Shown here one piece after another: positions 24,746 to 35,136 of a stretch of DNA of 64,000 bases; the first letter of the stretch is position 1; every line of letters begins with the position of its first letter. Under the pieces are notes generated by a model that saw nothing but the letters and a program-made list of their open reading frames with translations, ran no database searches and had not been told where the DNA came from. This DNA comes from Solicoccozyma terricola (taxonomy: Eukaryota; Basidiomycota; Tremellomycetes; Filobasidiales; Piskurozymaceae). The position numbers and the translations under genes are program-made. The DNA lies in assembly GCA_001600875.1 (NCBI GenBank), contig BCLD01000011.1, forward strand, positions 801,099 to 865,098. Direction: 5' to 3'.

Positions 24746-25998
24746 GATGTGTGGTTGGTGAAGATGTGGTTGGTACAGTGAAGTCAACCCTCGACTGAAC
24801 TGCAGGGGTAAAGAAGCTGAAAGGAGGTCGGAGTCGAATGTATACTCTGATATAGCACAGAAAATTGAAGTTGCAGTGTATATGCGATCACTCGATGAGG
24901 TGAGTATTTTTGAGAAGCGATGGTCGTGTGACCTCGTCTGAAAAAAACCTGCCAACCGAGGAGGACAACTGGGGAATCGGACGTCGATGTCTAATAGTGC
25001 AGCTGCAGCTTGAGTCTGCAGGTTGCTACAGGACCTTTGAAATGTCCCTTTGTCCCTGGAACCCGAGTTTGCCAATATCCCTATGATGATGCTGTTTTAC
25101 CCCTCCAAACCACATCCGACATGATTACAGAAAGATGAAATCTGATCGTGTGACCGAAGCTTGGGTGACTAACCGTCATCTCGTTCCTGGACGCAACGTC
25201 GACCACCTCGTCATATCTTAGCCATGTGGGACAAGCCCAATTGGGACATTCTCCCACCCTACCCTGGTAGGCAAAGTGCCCTTTCAAAGATCGTTCAGGA
25301 TCGGAAGCGAGATTGCACGGATTGTATAACCAAAGAAATGCGAAAAAGCGTGTTCTGTAGAATTTTTCAAGCGTGCTGTTGGAAAGTATAAGGCATTAAC
25401 GGAGCATTTCCGCCAGATCCTGATAATATCAGCAATTGTTGAGTGCTATAAAATAGTTCTTTTCCCATTCCTCGCCAGCTCGTCCCCATTTGCCTTTGAA
25501 CTTCCAACCTCTGCATCAGCAGAGGTCAGAAATTGGTTTGATAGTAGGAGTTGCCTTTCCATTTCACCCAGATCCTTGTCCTTTCTCATCCGGATCACCC
25601 GTTGTAGTATTGACCTGGCGGGGATGTCTAGTAAAAGCTTTTTACCATTACCCCAGCCTCAACGACCTTGAACCCGCTTCTTTGATTGCTGTGCGTTCTC
25701 CTGTGGTGGTGGTGGCGTCCATGATCACGGCGTAAAACCGTGCGACCCATGCGACCCATGCGACCCATGCGACCTGCCCCACCCTCCCGGTGTCCTGATC
25801 CACCACTGTCCAGTCGACAGAGACAGAGATCGCCATGGAGCTGATGTCATGAAACGCAGCTGTGCATGCAACCTCTCCCTCCTCGCCACTCTGCGTGACA
25901 CGTGCCGGACGAGCGAGGAATTGTTGATTTTTGGGATATCAACGCTCTCTGGCTGCATTATCTACCTCATTCTCATCCATCAACTCCTCCTTCTCAAC
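24746..25998. other. Long intergenic region
   Basis: About 1.25 kb between divergent genes (hydrolase and RPF1). It has a TATAAAA at 25447-25453 on the plus strand, too far (about 550 nt) from the RPF1 ATG to be assigned to it unless the leader is long or spliced, and a 9-nt tandem repeat at 25742-25774. No gene is supported. Confidence 0.5.
25742..25774. repeat. 9-nt tandem repeat GCGACCCAT
   Basis: Three full and one partial copy of GCGACCCAT in direct tandem, upstream of RPF1. Confidence 0.85.
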
Positions 25999-27964
25999 AT
26001 GGCTCCAGACCATCATATCCCCAATGCACTTAAGCGCTCAGAGGTCCACAGGAAGACTAAGCGAGCAAAGGGTCAAGCAAAGTTGAAACGACGTATGGAG
26101 GTGGGTTTTCAGGTCGTGGTGTCGGGGATTCCTATTCAATGACCTGACGAATGATATGTCTTGTGCGCTGCTCCTCTTATCTCCATCTCCACCCCCCCCC
26201 CCCCCCTGAACTATACTACTCTGATTCCCATAGCAACGTAAACTCGAAAGAACGGATCCATCACTTCAAAAAACCCGACTGCAGACCAATATACCACGAA
26301 CGCTTGAAAATACCCGTCGATATGATTCTAGTAGTTATTTGACTGCGAATCCTACGAGTGAGGAGAGTTTGAGTGTGAGAAAGAGATTGGAGGAATTGCA
26401 GGGGAAGAGGAAGAAGGTGGAGAGTGAGAGTGAGGATGAGGATGAGGATGAGGATGAGGATGAGGATGAGGATGAGGATGAGGAGGAGAGTGATGTTGAG
26501 ATGCGCGAGGAAGCTGGTCCGTCAAAGAGGAAAGGAAAAGCAACGAATTTAATCCCCACTGGAGCACCGAATGAAGATGAGGAGGAGGGTGATGAAGACG
26601 ACGACAACGAAGAGAATGTGGATGAAGAGGAAGACGAGGAAGAGGAAGACGAATCTTCAACCACACCAATAACATCCACAATCCCTCGAATCCTACTAAC
26701 AACCTCTCCCCATCCCACGACCCGAACCCATCTCTTCCTACGAGACCTACTCTCCATTTTCCCCGGTGGGGAAATTCGGAAAAGACCGCGTGGACGAGGG
26801 TTCGAACTAGGTAGGATAGCTAGATGGGCTGCAAAGGAGGAGAGAGGTTATGATTGTTTGATCGTTGTTAATGAGGATCACAAGATTCCTAGTGAGTGTT
26901 GCGCTGGTTTTACGGTGGGGATCGAGAATGGAGAGGAACTTGTGGTGTTGATGAAACCTTTAATCGGGGGAACAGACGCGATCACAATCATCAACCTACC
27001 AGCTGGTCCTACTGCCTATTTCAAATTGACATCTGTTCAACTTGGAAAAGAGATATATGGACATGCTAGACCTAGTCCTCATTCACGTACGTCCTGTCAT
27101 CTCTCGACTCTTTAAATCGCAAGGAGAGGAAAAGCTGAATCAAAATCCCATCTCTCCCACCAATCCATGTCTTTCAATCCCAATCAGCCGAACTCATCCT
27201 CAACAACTTTCAAACCCTGCTCGGTCTCTCTATCGGTCGTCTCTTCGGCTCTTTGTTCCCTCCTCAGCCTATGTTCAGAGGAAGACAGGTCGTTACGTTG
27301 CATAATCAGAGAGATTTCTTGTTCTTTAGAAGACATCGGTGGGTACTTTTTTCAGGGACTTTCAGTCGATAATCGCTATTCAATGAATTTGTTGGTGTGT
27401 TGTGTACTGATATTAGCCCCCCGCCCCTCTATTTTTTTTGTCTCTCTTTTGGATGTTGGTTGTTTGCGTTCTGTTTCTTCTTACAGATACATGTTCTCCT
27501 CGCCTACTTCGGCGAAATTACAAGAAATCGGTCCGAGATTCACTCTTAAACTTCGATGGTTAAGAAAAGGATTACCAGCTGTTGGCGCAGCTGATGGAGT
27601 TGCACCTAGTGGAGCCGGCGTTGAGGTGGATGATGATGAAGAGGAGGTCATGGAAGATGCGGAGCGAGATGAGGGGAAGTTGGGCGATGTAGAAATGGGA
27701 CAAGGGATGGAGGTCGATGAAGCAGCGAGAGATGATGAAGAGGACGAGGAGGATAAGAAGGGTAAAGGGAAGAAGGACATGGGGAAGGGGAAGAATGGAC
27801 AGAGGATTCCCAAGTTGGATGAACAGCAGGAATATGAATGGAAATGGAAGGTGAGCATGAATGACCGAAAGATGAGTGAGTATGGTGCGGAACGACGAAG
27901 GGCTGACATGTTGTTCCGATTACAGCCGAAGATGGAAGTTTCCAGGAGCACTTTCTTCTTGTAG
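25999..27964 (+). CDS. RPF1: Ribosome production factor 1 (Brix domain)
   Basis: Nucleolar protein needed for 60S ribosomal subunit assembly and 27S pre-rRNA processing (family knowledge). ATG 25999 starts [19 protein letters not shown], a basic N-terminus. After an intron with a C-tract, [14 protein letters not shown] is followed by a ser/glu/asp region. The Brix domain begins at [20 protein letters not shown], with [34 protein letters not shown], the region equivalent to ILNNF-TTRLG-SIGRLF (exon around 27190), [11 protein letters not shown], and [21 protein letters not shown]. An acidic/lysine insertion of about 80 residues then separates this from the usual end EYEWKWK...[10 protein letters not shown]. 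Stop TAG 27962-27964. The insertion and acidic N-terminal region make it longer than animal RPF1. Confidence 0.93.
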
Positions 27965-28288
27965 ACGAGTCTCGACGACGACCTTTCCTTTCTGCCGAGC
28001 GAGCTTGCTGTCGTCTTGCTTCTGCCTGTCCCTCGCTGTGTCGCCTTGTCTTGTCTTCTCGACGTATGTTTCTGCCGACTCGTCGCCCGTTGCCCGTTGC
28101 CCGTTGCCCGTTGCCAGCGCTTTGCCACCCGGCTTGAGCGCGATGACGTCGTCCACCCGGCGCGATGGAGAGAGAGCGATGGGAAGGTGGTATACATCGT
28201 GCTCTCCATTCTCATCAGTCAACCCCCAGTCACTGCAGTCTCGCTTCTCAAACTCACCGCAGCCATCCCACTCACACACCACACCACC
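27965..28288. other. Intergenic region between tandem genes
   Basis: 324 nt between RPF1 and the MAPEG gene. It holds the promoter of the latter and a 7-nt tandem repeat at 28081-28117. No other gene is seen. Confidence 0.6.
28081..28117. repeat. 7-nt tandem repeat CCCGTTG
   Basis: About four to five tandem copies of CCCGTTG (GTTGCCC), in the leader or promoter of the MAPEG gene, on a C-rich strand. Confidence 0.85.
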
Positions 28289-28979
28289 ATGTCCGCAACA
28301 ACTCGCGTCGGTCTCCGTCCATCCGGTTTCTCCCTCTCCCGCAACCTCTCCCTCTTCACCATCCCCGCCGTTTTCATCGTCGGATTCGCGCCCCATCTCA
28401 TGAAAGTAGTCAGACTGGGAGAGGCATTCGATAACACATGTCCAAGGCGGGCTAGCACCGAGCAGGTCGATAAGGCCGCAAAGGAGATGGGTCCGATCGA
28501 GAAAAAGGAGTTTGAAGATAAGATGTGAGTTCTGATGGGGTTGTTTGTACCAGCTGGTCTCGAGTGGGAAAAAAAAAAAAAGGGAAAAAAAGAACTGACT
28601 AGATGCGATGGATGCTGAACAAACAATCTAGGCACCGTCTCGGATGGATGCACACCAACTCTATGGAATCACTCCCTCTTTTCTTCACTGCTGTCGTAAG
28701 TTCTTTAACTACAGTCTAGCGTCTCTCAAATCGATTACTGATCAAATAAACCCATCCGCTTCCCCACAACAGCTCATCGGTAACTACGCCCGCCTCCCCA
28801 CCCGGACTCTCTCGATCTTTTCCCTCACATATCTCGCGTCCCGAATCGCCTACAACTTTTTATACTACTACCAATCTGCGCCCATCACCGCCTGGACCCG
28901 ATCTGGTGTCTACTTTGCTGGTATCTTTTCCAGCTTATGGGTGTTGTTAAAGAGCGCTAAGAAGGTGTATGATCTCTGA
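28289..28979 (+). CDS. MAPEG-family membrane protein
   Basis: Small integral membrane protein of the MAPEG superfamily (microsomal glutathione transferase/eicosanoid enzymes); a detoxification role is possible but not shown. Three exons: 28289-28524, 28632-28695 and 28773-28979, joined in frame (the first joint makes the ATG of MHRLGWMHTNSMESLPL). The N-terminus has a hydrophobic helix (SLFTIPAVFIVGFAPHLM). The core has NSMESLPLFFTAVLIGNYA, SLTYLASRIAYNFLYYY and GVYFAGIFSSLWVLL, the family pattern of conserved Glu after Asn and the R-x-x-Y helix. Length about 168 residues, usual for the family. The first intron contains an A-rich run near 28570-28590. Confidence 0.82.
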
Positions 28980-29362
28980 AAGTAGGGAAGATTTGGGATG
29001 CTGAGCGGGGTTGAAGGTGGAAGGAATGAGGCGGTATAGTAGCTAAGGAGATAAGTGCATTGTAGGGAATCCGTCCCTCCGGTTGTCATACGGCTTAGTT
29101 AGCTCGCTTGCATATGGATATAGTGAGAGTTATAAACGACAGCATAGACCCATTCGATGTCTTGCAAGAGACTTTAGCAAATGCAAAATACCTGGCTGCC
29201 ACTACATCCAAGGCCGCAGAACTCATCGGAGAGCTTTCTATGACAGCCAGTACTGACTTGATCCACCCACCGGAAATCTATTACATCGTCGAAATCTTCC
29301 GATTACAACGAGTTGTCGACGATATAACTATTAAAACGAGTAAAACCAAAGGTAACATCGCA
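28980..29362. other. Region between MAPEG gene and large minus-strand gene
   Basis: 383 nt. It contains most of the questionable small plus-strand open frame at 29108-29419. Otherwise nothing is evident. Confidence 0.5.
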
Positions 29363-29419
29363 TCACTCCCTCTCTCTAACCCAACGTTGACCTGCCGGTG
29401 CCTGCTCCAACACGAATGA
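29108..29419 (+). CDS. Possible small gene, convergent overlap
   Basis: Not recognised and uncertain. An open frame of 103 codons starts MHMDIVRVINDSIDPF and reads like a helical protein (VLQETLANAKYLAATTSKAA, IYYIVEIFRLQRVVDDITI). After about residue 80 a donor-like GTAACATC is followed by a branch-like CTCTAAC, so a second exon beyond 29400 is possible and would run antisense to the 3' end of the large minus-strand gene (stop at 29363). Expression evidence would be needed; chance open frames of this length do occur. Confidence 0.3.
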   Translation: MHMDIVRVINDSIDPFDVLQETLANAKYLAATTSKAAELIGELSMTASTDLIHPPEIYYIVEIFRLQRVVDDITIKTSKTKGNIASLPLSNPTLTCRCLLQHE

Positions 29420-32400
29420 AGCCATGCTCTCAGCGAGACTCGGCGAATTGACCATTTCTCCGTCTTTGGGCACCGGTTTACGTCGAACGGAGGTAGGAGA
29501 TCGTGGGGAAGTGGTTGGAGAACGAGGTCGATCTACGTGACCTTCTGGTTCAGGAGACTGAGGGATGGCAGTTGAAGTTGTCGGCGGTGAAGTTGGTAGA
29601 GACTGGACCCGGTCACCCATCTTTGCGTTCGATTCCATGATGGGCGATTGCGGCTTGCTGCTATTTCCGGAACCGAATCCTCCCTTGAAGAGCCGCTTGC
29701 CAAAACTTCGACGGTTCTTGGATGACTTTGCTGTGACAGTAGGTGCCATTGTCTCCTTTGGTGGCATGCTTTCCACCAAGGTTTCCAACTCGCTAACCTG
29801 TTCAGGACTGAGAGGGGCTGAAATTGAAAGATTTGACGTCGATTCCCCGTGTTTGCTCCAGATGCTGGGTCTGCGTCCTCGTGATCGCGTTTCCTCAAAG
29901 ACGACTGTCCCGCCCCCACCGCCATCCTCCATCGACACCACCTGATTGTCCAGCGCCGACGAACTGTCTCGTTTGAAGATCTTGGAGAGCTTCGGCACGC
30001 TCATTTGACTTCGAATGCCTCTTGTTGGCCCTCGTTTCTTCTCGTCGTCGGTGACGTCGCGTGGAGGGGCCAGCGCAATGGGCACCGATACCTTGCTCGA
30101 CGTATCTGCAGGTAGGACGATCTCCTCACCACCCAACACGCCCTCCAATGGACCGACCAACGATGCAATGATCGGCGTAGGAGGTCTCGCCGGTCGTTGT
30201 GGCTTCCAGACTGTCGCCGCAGGATGACGCGGCGCAGGCAGATGATCGTATTCCATACGCATCATGGTCTCTGGGGAAAGTGGGATGGGCGTACTGCCGT
30301 CTGGAGCGGATCGAGGAGTGTACGTCGCGCTCAGACCGAGGGGGTTTTGGGGCGAGGTCGACGGGAGAAGGGGTGTAGTGTCAGGAGTTCGGTTGAAGGC
30401 GACAGCTGGCCAGGAGGAGACGATTGGTGGTCCAGCAGCAGTTTGGCCAGAGGACGACGACGAAGCGAGGATATCAATCCTGGAAATGGGGGTTAAGATC
30501 AGCAAGATATGATTGAGGAGATGGTATGATACTCACATGGCCTTTGCTGACGGCGAGGTTCTGATCCCTTCTCTGACTTCGGGCGAAACTCTGCTCCTGG
30601 CAATCAGCTTGTTGTTTTCTCTGGAAGCGGATGCTTTCAAGGTCGACGATCTGGTGGGCGGTTGATCGACTTGAAGATCCTGTGGATGCAGACCTCGAAG
30701 AACTGGGATGAAGGTTATGGCATCGGTCAATGGTTCCGTTCCACGGATGACTCCGTATGGTCGGTCTACTCACCCTGCTCGAGGTCATTCAAATTATCGC
30801 TCATCACCAATCCACTCCCACGTTTATCAACCGTCTCGAACAATCCAATGCCAAGACCATGCATGCCTCGTTGCTCCTTCGTTCTCATCTGATTTGTGCG
30901 ACCCAAATCCGGCGACGGGATTTCGATCGGACTAGCCAAAATGTGACCCGTCTGCTGGTGGCGCAGCATCTTCATCACATCATCGAGGTCGTCGGGAGGA
31001 CTGAGAACCGGTTTGTCGATCGCTTCGAGATTGACGTGATCATCGAGGATGGCATCGCTTCCAATGTCCTTGATATCAAATTCCGTTGTTCGCCGATTCG
31101 CTCTCCTCGATTGCTTGAGCGCTGCGAATTCAACTTGGTCCGTCGGGAAGACATCAGCGAGTGGATCAATGTCCTCTTGATCCTCTAGCTGAGCGTATGC
31201 CGTGTCCAATTCCTGTCTCTCGTCGCTTTCATCACCACTCGCCACTGTCCCTTCCTCAACCATCTCCTCCCTCTTCTCACTCAACATCAACTTTCTCATT
31301 CCACCATCCGCTCTAATCCTCTCAGCGCTATCTTTCCTTCTCTGATTCCAAAGATCGTACCATACGGCTTTACGACGATCGATATCGAATTCGATCTTGC
31401 CTACTACGAATGATGAATTCCCGGATCGTCTTGTCGTTCCCATCGATAAAGGAAAACCTTGTCCGAGATCTGCTTGTCGTTTGATCGCATCGTCAATTCT
31501 TTCGATTGATTTACCAGGTGATGAAGCTGCGGATCTAGATAAAGGTGATTCTAGTGTTTGCGAGAGAGCGAATGTTGATGTTGTAGGTGTGAGGAAACTT
31601 TTATTATCGATTGAAGCGAAAGAAGGTGATTGTATTCCGTCGTTTTGAGAAATCGGCTTTCCAAGTGGAGAAGGAGCAGAAAAATTCCTGATATTTTGAG
31701 AATTCCCAATTGACGTCGGTATCCTTTGATGATTTGAAACTCTACGCCATAAAATCGACCAAGCTTCTGATCCTATTAAGCTACCACTTTCCAAGTCATC
31801 CCCTGAATCATTGTGATCACCATCGTCACCGCCATGGTCACCGCCATCGCCGCCATCGCCACCACCACCACCGCCACCACCACCACCACCATCAAACGTA
31901 ACGAGATAAACCACGACGCCAACAGAACTTGGTAATTCCCATTCTCGTACAATCAAATTGATCATTTCTCGCAACGACGAACGAAATGGTAATATTCTCC
32001 CACGTCTCCATCTTTGAATTTCCTTTTGAGATTGTCTTGCGTTTATTGATGTAGCTGAATCAGAGTTTATGATATCGAATCTTGTGTTGATGTTTGTGTT
32101 TGTGGGGAGTGGTGGAATTATGGAAGGGAGGAAAAGATGATCTGGTGGAATAACAGTGATTAGATCTTGTGATTTTATAGTTCTCCTCGAGGTTGTATAA
32201 CCGGTTGATGTTCTTGAAAACATTGAATTCGTAGGACTAGGTAATCCTCTATCATTCGTTGCTGTTGTTGTTGTTGTGGTGGTGGTTGTCGTTATTGAAT
32301 TTGATCTCCCATTTTTCGCTTCAACCATCGTCAAGGTTCGTAATCCACCACCTATCGTTATAGATCCTGATGAAACATGTCGACGAGTGGTTCCATTTGA

Positions 32401-32847
32401 ATTCATTGGATCGTCTTTTATCCCATATCTAGTAATCGTAGATGTTGATGATGAAACCAATCGATCACTACGAATTCCACCACCAACACCAACACCAACA
32501 CCAACAACACCACCACCACCACCACCACCCAATCGAGGAACAGCCACCCCAAAAACCTGAGCTATTCTCGAAAGTTTCCCCAAATCCAATGGTTCTCTCG
32601 GTTTAAATCCAAATCCCATCCCTGATGTTAACCCATTCAATCGAATCCTCGATGATGATGACAACGATCCATCTTCAACCCATTGTTCAACTTCAATCTC
32701 ATCATTTTCATCATCTCCTTTGATTATTGTGATTTCTTCGTTTGAGTTGTATTCGGATCGAGGGGTAGAAGCTTCAGCTTCGGTTGGTTCTCCCTCTCCT
32801 CCTCTAGAACTGGACCAAGAAGTTGCGGTTGACATTGTAGTGGACAT
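29363..32847 (-). CDS. Large serine-rich, mostly disordered protein
   Basis: Not recognised. ATG at 32847 (MSTTMSTATSWSSSRGGEGE), exon 1 to about 30770, a short exon around 30540-30700 (VLRGLHPQDLQVDQPPTRSS), and a final exon from about 30480 to stop 29363; total about 1120 residues. It contains simple-sequence tracts: poly-Gly, Thr10 (from CAA/ACA repeats), and Gly/Asp. Better-conserved-looking segments are HLFLPSIIPPLP, REMINLIVREWELPSSVGVVVYLVT, VVGKIEFDIDRRKAVWYDLWNQ and LDDVMKMLRHQQTGHIL. The C-terminal part is Ser/Pro-rich with KNRRSFGKRLFKGGF, possibly a phosphorylated regulator. No domain could be named. Confidence 0.65.
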
Positions 32848-32875
32848 TGTTTTGATTGGGGGACTTGGGGGAGAA

Positions 32876-32909
<34 letters not shown>

Positions 32910-33560
32910 GGAAGGGTCTATTCAGCGGCTGTGTTCGGTGGTGGGCATTGGAGGGGGAAAGGATGGTTGGTTGGTTGAAGGATGTGTGTAATATGACGGG
33001 GTGGTTTGTCGTTGTAAGGGATGTTTGTCGGAAGGAGTGGGTTTTGTATGCTGATATCGAGAGTATTAGGTATGAATGCGTGCGGCTGTTTCGGGGAGAC
33101 GATGTCAGCTTGACGTTCTACATGTATGACGAGGAGTAGATGGGGGGAGCTTACTACGCTCGTTGCGATACCCAGAATCGACTGCTACGATTCCTCTGAT
33201 TTGTCCCAAAGTGAGACCTAATAATATCCCCAACGAACGACCCCTTTGAACTTGTCTTCAAGTCGGTCCAGTTGCTATTCTCGCTCGGGTCGGTGGGTGG
33301 CTGGCAACCCGCGGCTGGTGCGGATTGATTGCGTGCGAGTGGTGGTGGTGTGGTTGGTGGTTGGTGTGGTTGGTGGGTTGGTGACTCTGACAAGATTGCG
33401 AGTTGGATGGTGTGGTGGTGAACTGACGATCGATCCAACAATCTCCGTCGACGCGTTCAGATGAAACCAGCGAGGGGAGCGATCCATGGTGTCGGCGACG
33501 GGGAGGGGATGGATGGTCATGGGCCACAGCATGCATACACCGGGTCTCTAGCTACCATCA
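32848..33560. other. Divergent intergenic region with G33 tract
   Basis: 713 nt between the large minus-strand gene and peptidyl-tRNA hydrolase. Contains a G33 homopolymer at 32876-32908 and GGTGGTTGGTGTGG-type GT-rich repeats around 33335-33390. No gene is supported. Confidence 0.6.
32876..32908. repeat. G33 homopolymer
   Basis: Thirty-three consecutive G, 29 nt upstream of the ATG of the minus-strand large gene, i.e. a poly-C run in that gene's mRNA leader or core promoter. Length should be treated as approximate because of assembly error. Confidence 0.9.
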
Positions 33561-34364
33561 ATGCCAATCCACACACCATCGACTCCTACCCACATCCTCA
33601 TATACGCACTAGGAAACCACACCCATCCACACACTCGTCATTCACTGGCTCAATCTCTCCTTCCAGGTCTCATCAAACGATGGAATTTACCACAGCTTGA
33701 ATTGGAGAAAAAGTTTGGGTGTTGGTTGAGTCGAGCGAGGGGGGGAGGAGCGGGAGGAGTGGGAGATGGACAGGGTGGGCACTTGCAATTCACTTTGGCA
33801 AAACCTAGTACGTCGTCGTCGTCGTCGTCGTCTTCGTAGTAGTAACTCATGGCAACATCGATCCACACAATCTAATATCTTGTCCTCATCCCCCTCTTCC
33901 CTCCTCCTCCTTCTCCCTCTTCAACTCTTCCCTCTTCCACTTCCCTCTCCTCCCTTCCCTTCCCATCCACTACTCCCACTTCTCCAGAACTACCAATGAA
34001 CCTATCCGGCCAACCCTTACCTTTCCTCCTCCGTTCTCTCCCTTCTCCCACCCTCTTAATCCTACACGACTCACTCGAACACCCAAAACTCACAATAACT
34101 AAACCACGTCAATCAATCTCTTCAAAAGGTCATAACGGACTACGTTCAATCGAATCAACATTGAACGGGAATGGATTTTGGAGAATGGGTGTTGGGATTG
34201 GAAGACCGAATGGAAGAGGGAGAAATGAAGTTGTTGATTGGGTGATGGGCGGATTGGAAAGGGATGAGAGGTTGTTTTGGGAAGGAGAAGGGGTGAATTG
34301 TGTTGCGGATGGGATTGAAGAGTGGGCGAGGGGTTTACAGGAGGGGAATGGGGGAATAAGATGA
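33561..34364 (+). CDS. PTH1: Peptidyl-tRNA hydrolase, bacterial (Pth/PTH1) type
   Basis: Hydrolyses peptidyl-tRNA released from stalled ribosomes, probably for mitochondrial translation. ATG 33561 starts MPIHTPSTPTHILIYALGNH. Two exons with donor near 33808 (GTACGTCGTCG) and acceptor before 33989. Pth landmarks: the GN of YALGN, the catalytic histidine in HTRHSLAQSL, LPMNLSGQPLPFLL (Asn of the MNLSG motif), LILHDSLEHPKL (Asp), GHNGLRSIESTL and FWRMGVGIGRPNGRG, then VVDWVMGGLERDE. Total about 207 residues, normal. The GLGNPG loop is shortened to ALGNHTHPH. An intron sits between the two catalytic halves and begins with a CGT repeat. No obvious mitochondrial presequence is seen. Confidence 0.88.
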
Positions 34365-35136
34365 AGAAGAGAGGGGGGGGAGGAGGGGGGAAGGGTTGGA
34401 AAAAGGGGGTATGTATACCGCATACCGCTTTCGAAGAGGACGACTTTCAGACTATATCGTGGAAGATTTCGCTCATCTTCTCCAGGAGTTGTCATCAAGA
34501 CGAGCGAGGGGTTTGAAATCCCCACGGTTCTCACAAAGTTCCGTTCCGTTCCTTGCTGTACGATGGTCTAGTCTCCGCTCGATGACAAGTTTTTCGGAGG
34601 GAGAGGCAGGGGCGAGGGCGAGGGCGAGGGCGGGGCGGGATGGAGGTGTGAAAGAACAAGAGGACAAAGTAGGAGAATTGTGTGTTGGGATGTAATGATT
34701 GATGGCAGAAAGTTGATTTTATGATATGCGATGACTGAACCCTTCAGATGCTGGTGAGATCGCAACCCGAGCCATTCGACGTTCAGTTGCAAACCCAACC
34801 CTGTCGCTTCACGCACGCTACTTGATCATGTTAAGAGATGGGATGAATATATCCATGAGAATTTACATTTGGGGAAAAGATACAAAAGGGTGGGAGAGGG
34901 AGATGGAACAGGGAAACAAAAAAAAAACAAAAGAAACCAAAAAGAATTAAAAAAAATAAAAAAATAACGAGAAAAAAAGGGAGTGTTTGCAACCACTCCC
35001 GATCGTCCGACCAAAGCCAGCTTTTCGTCAAAAGAAAAGGAAAAGAAAAGGGAGCCAAAAAAAAAGAAAGGAGACTCCCGAATCGTCACATCTAACCACC
35101 GTCTCTCCAAACCGGGGGATTTTTATTTTTCTCTCT
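34365..35136. other. Convergent 3' region, A-rich
   Basis: 770 nt between the stops of peptidyl-tRNA hydrolase and ribonucleotide reductase. A strongly A-rich stretch (34916-35072) with AAAAAAAAC and AATAAA-like runs probably corresponds to 3' untranslated/poly-T of the minus-strand gene. No gene is supported. Confidence 0.6.

Noticed and set aside
26335..26757. Serine-rich minus-strand protein within RPF1
   Set aside because: It is the antisense of the GAG/GAT-rich acidic tract of RPF1.
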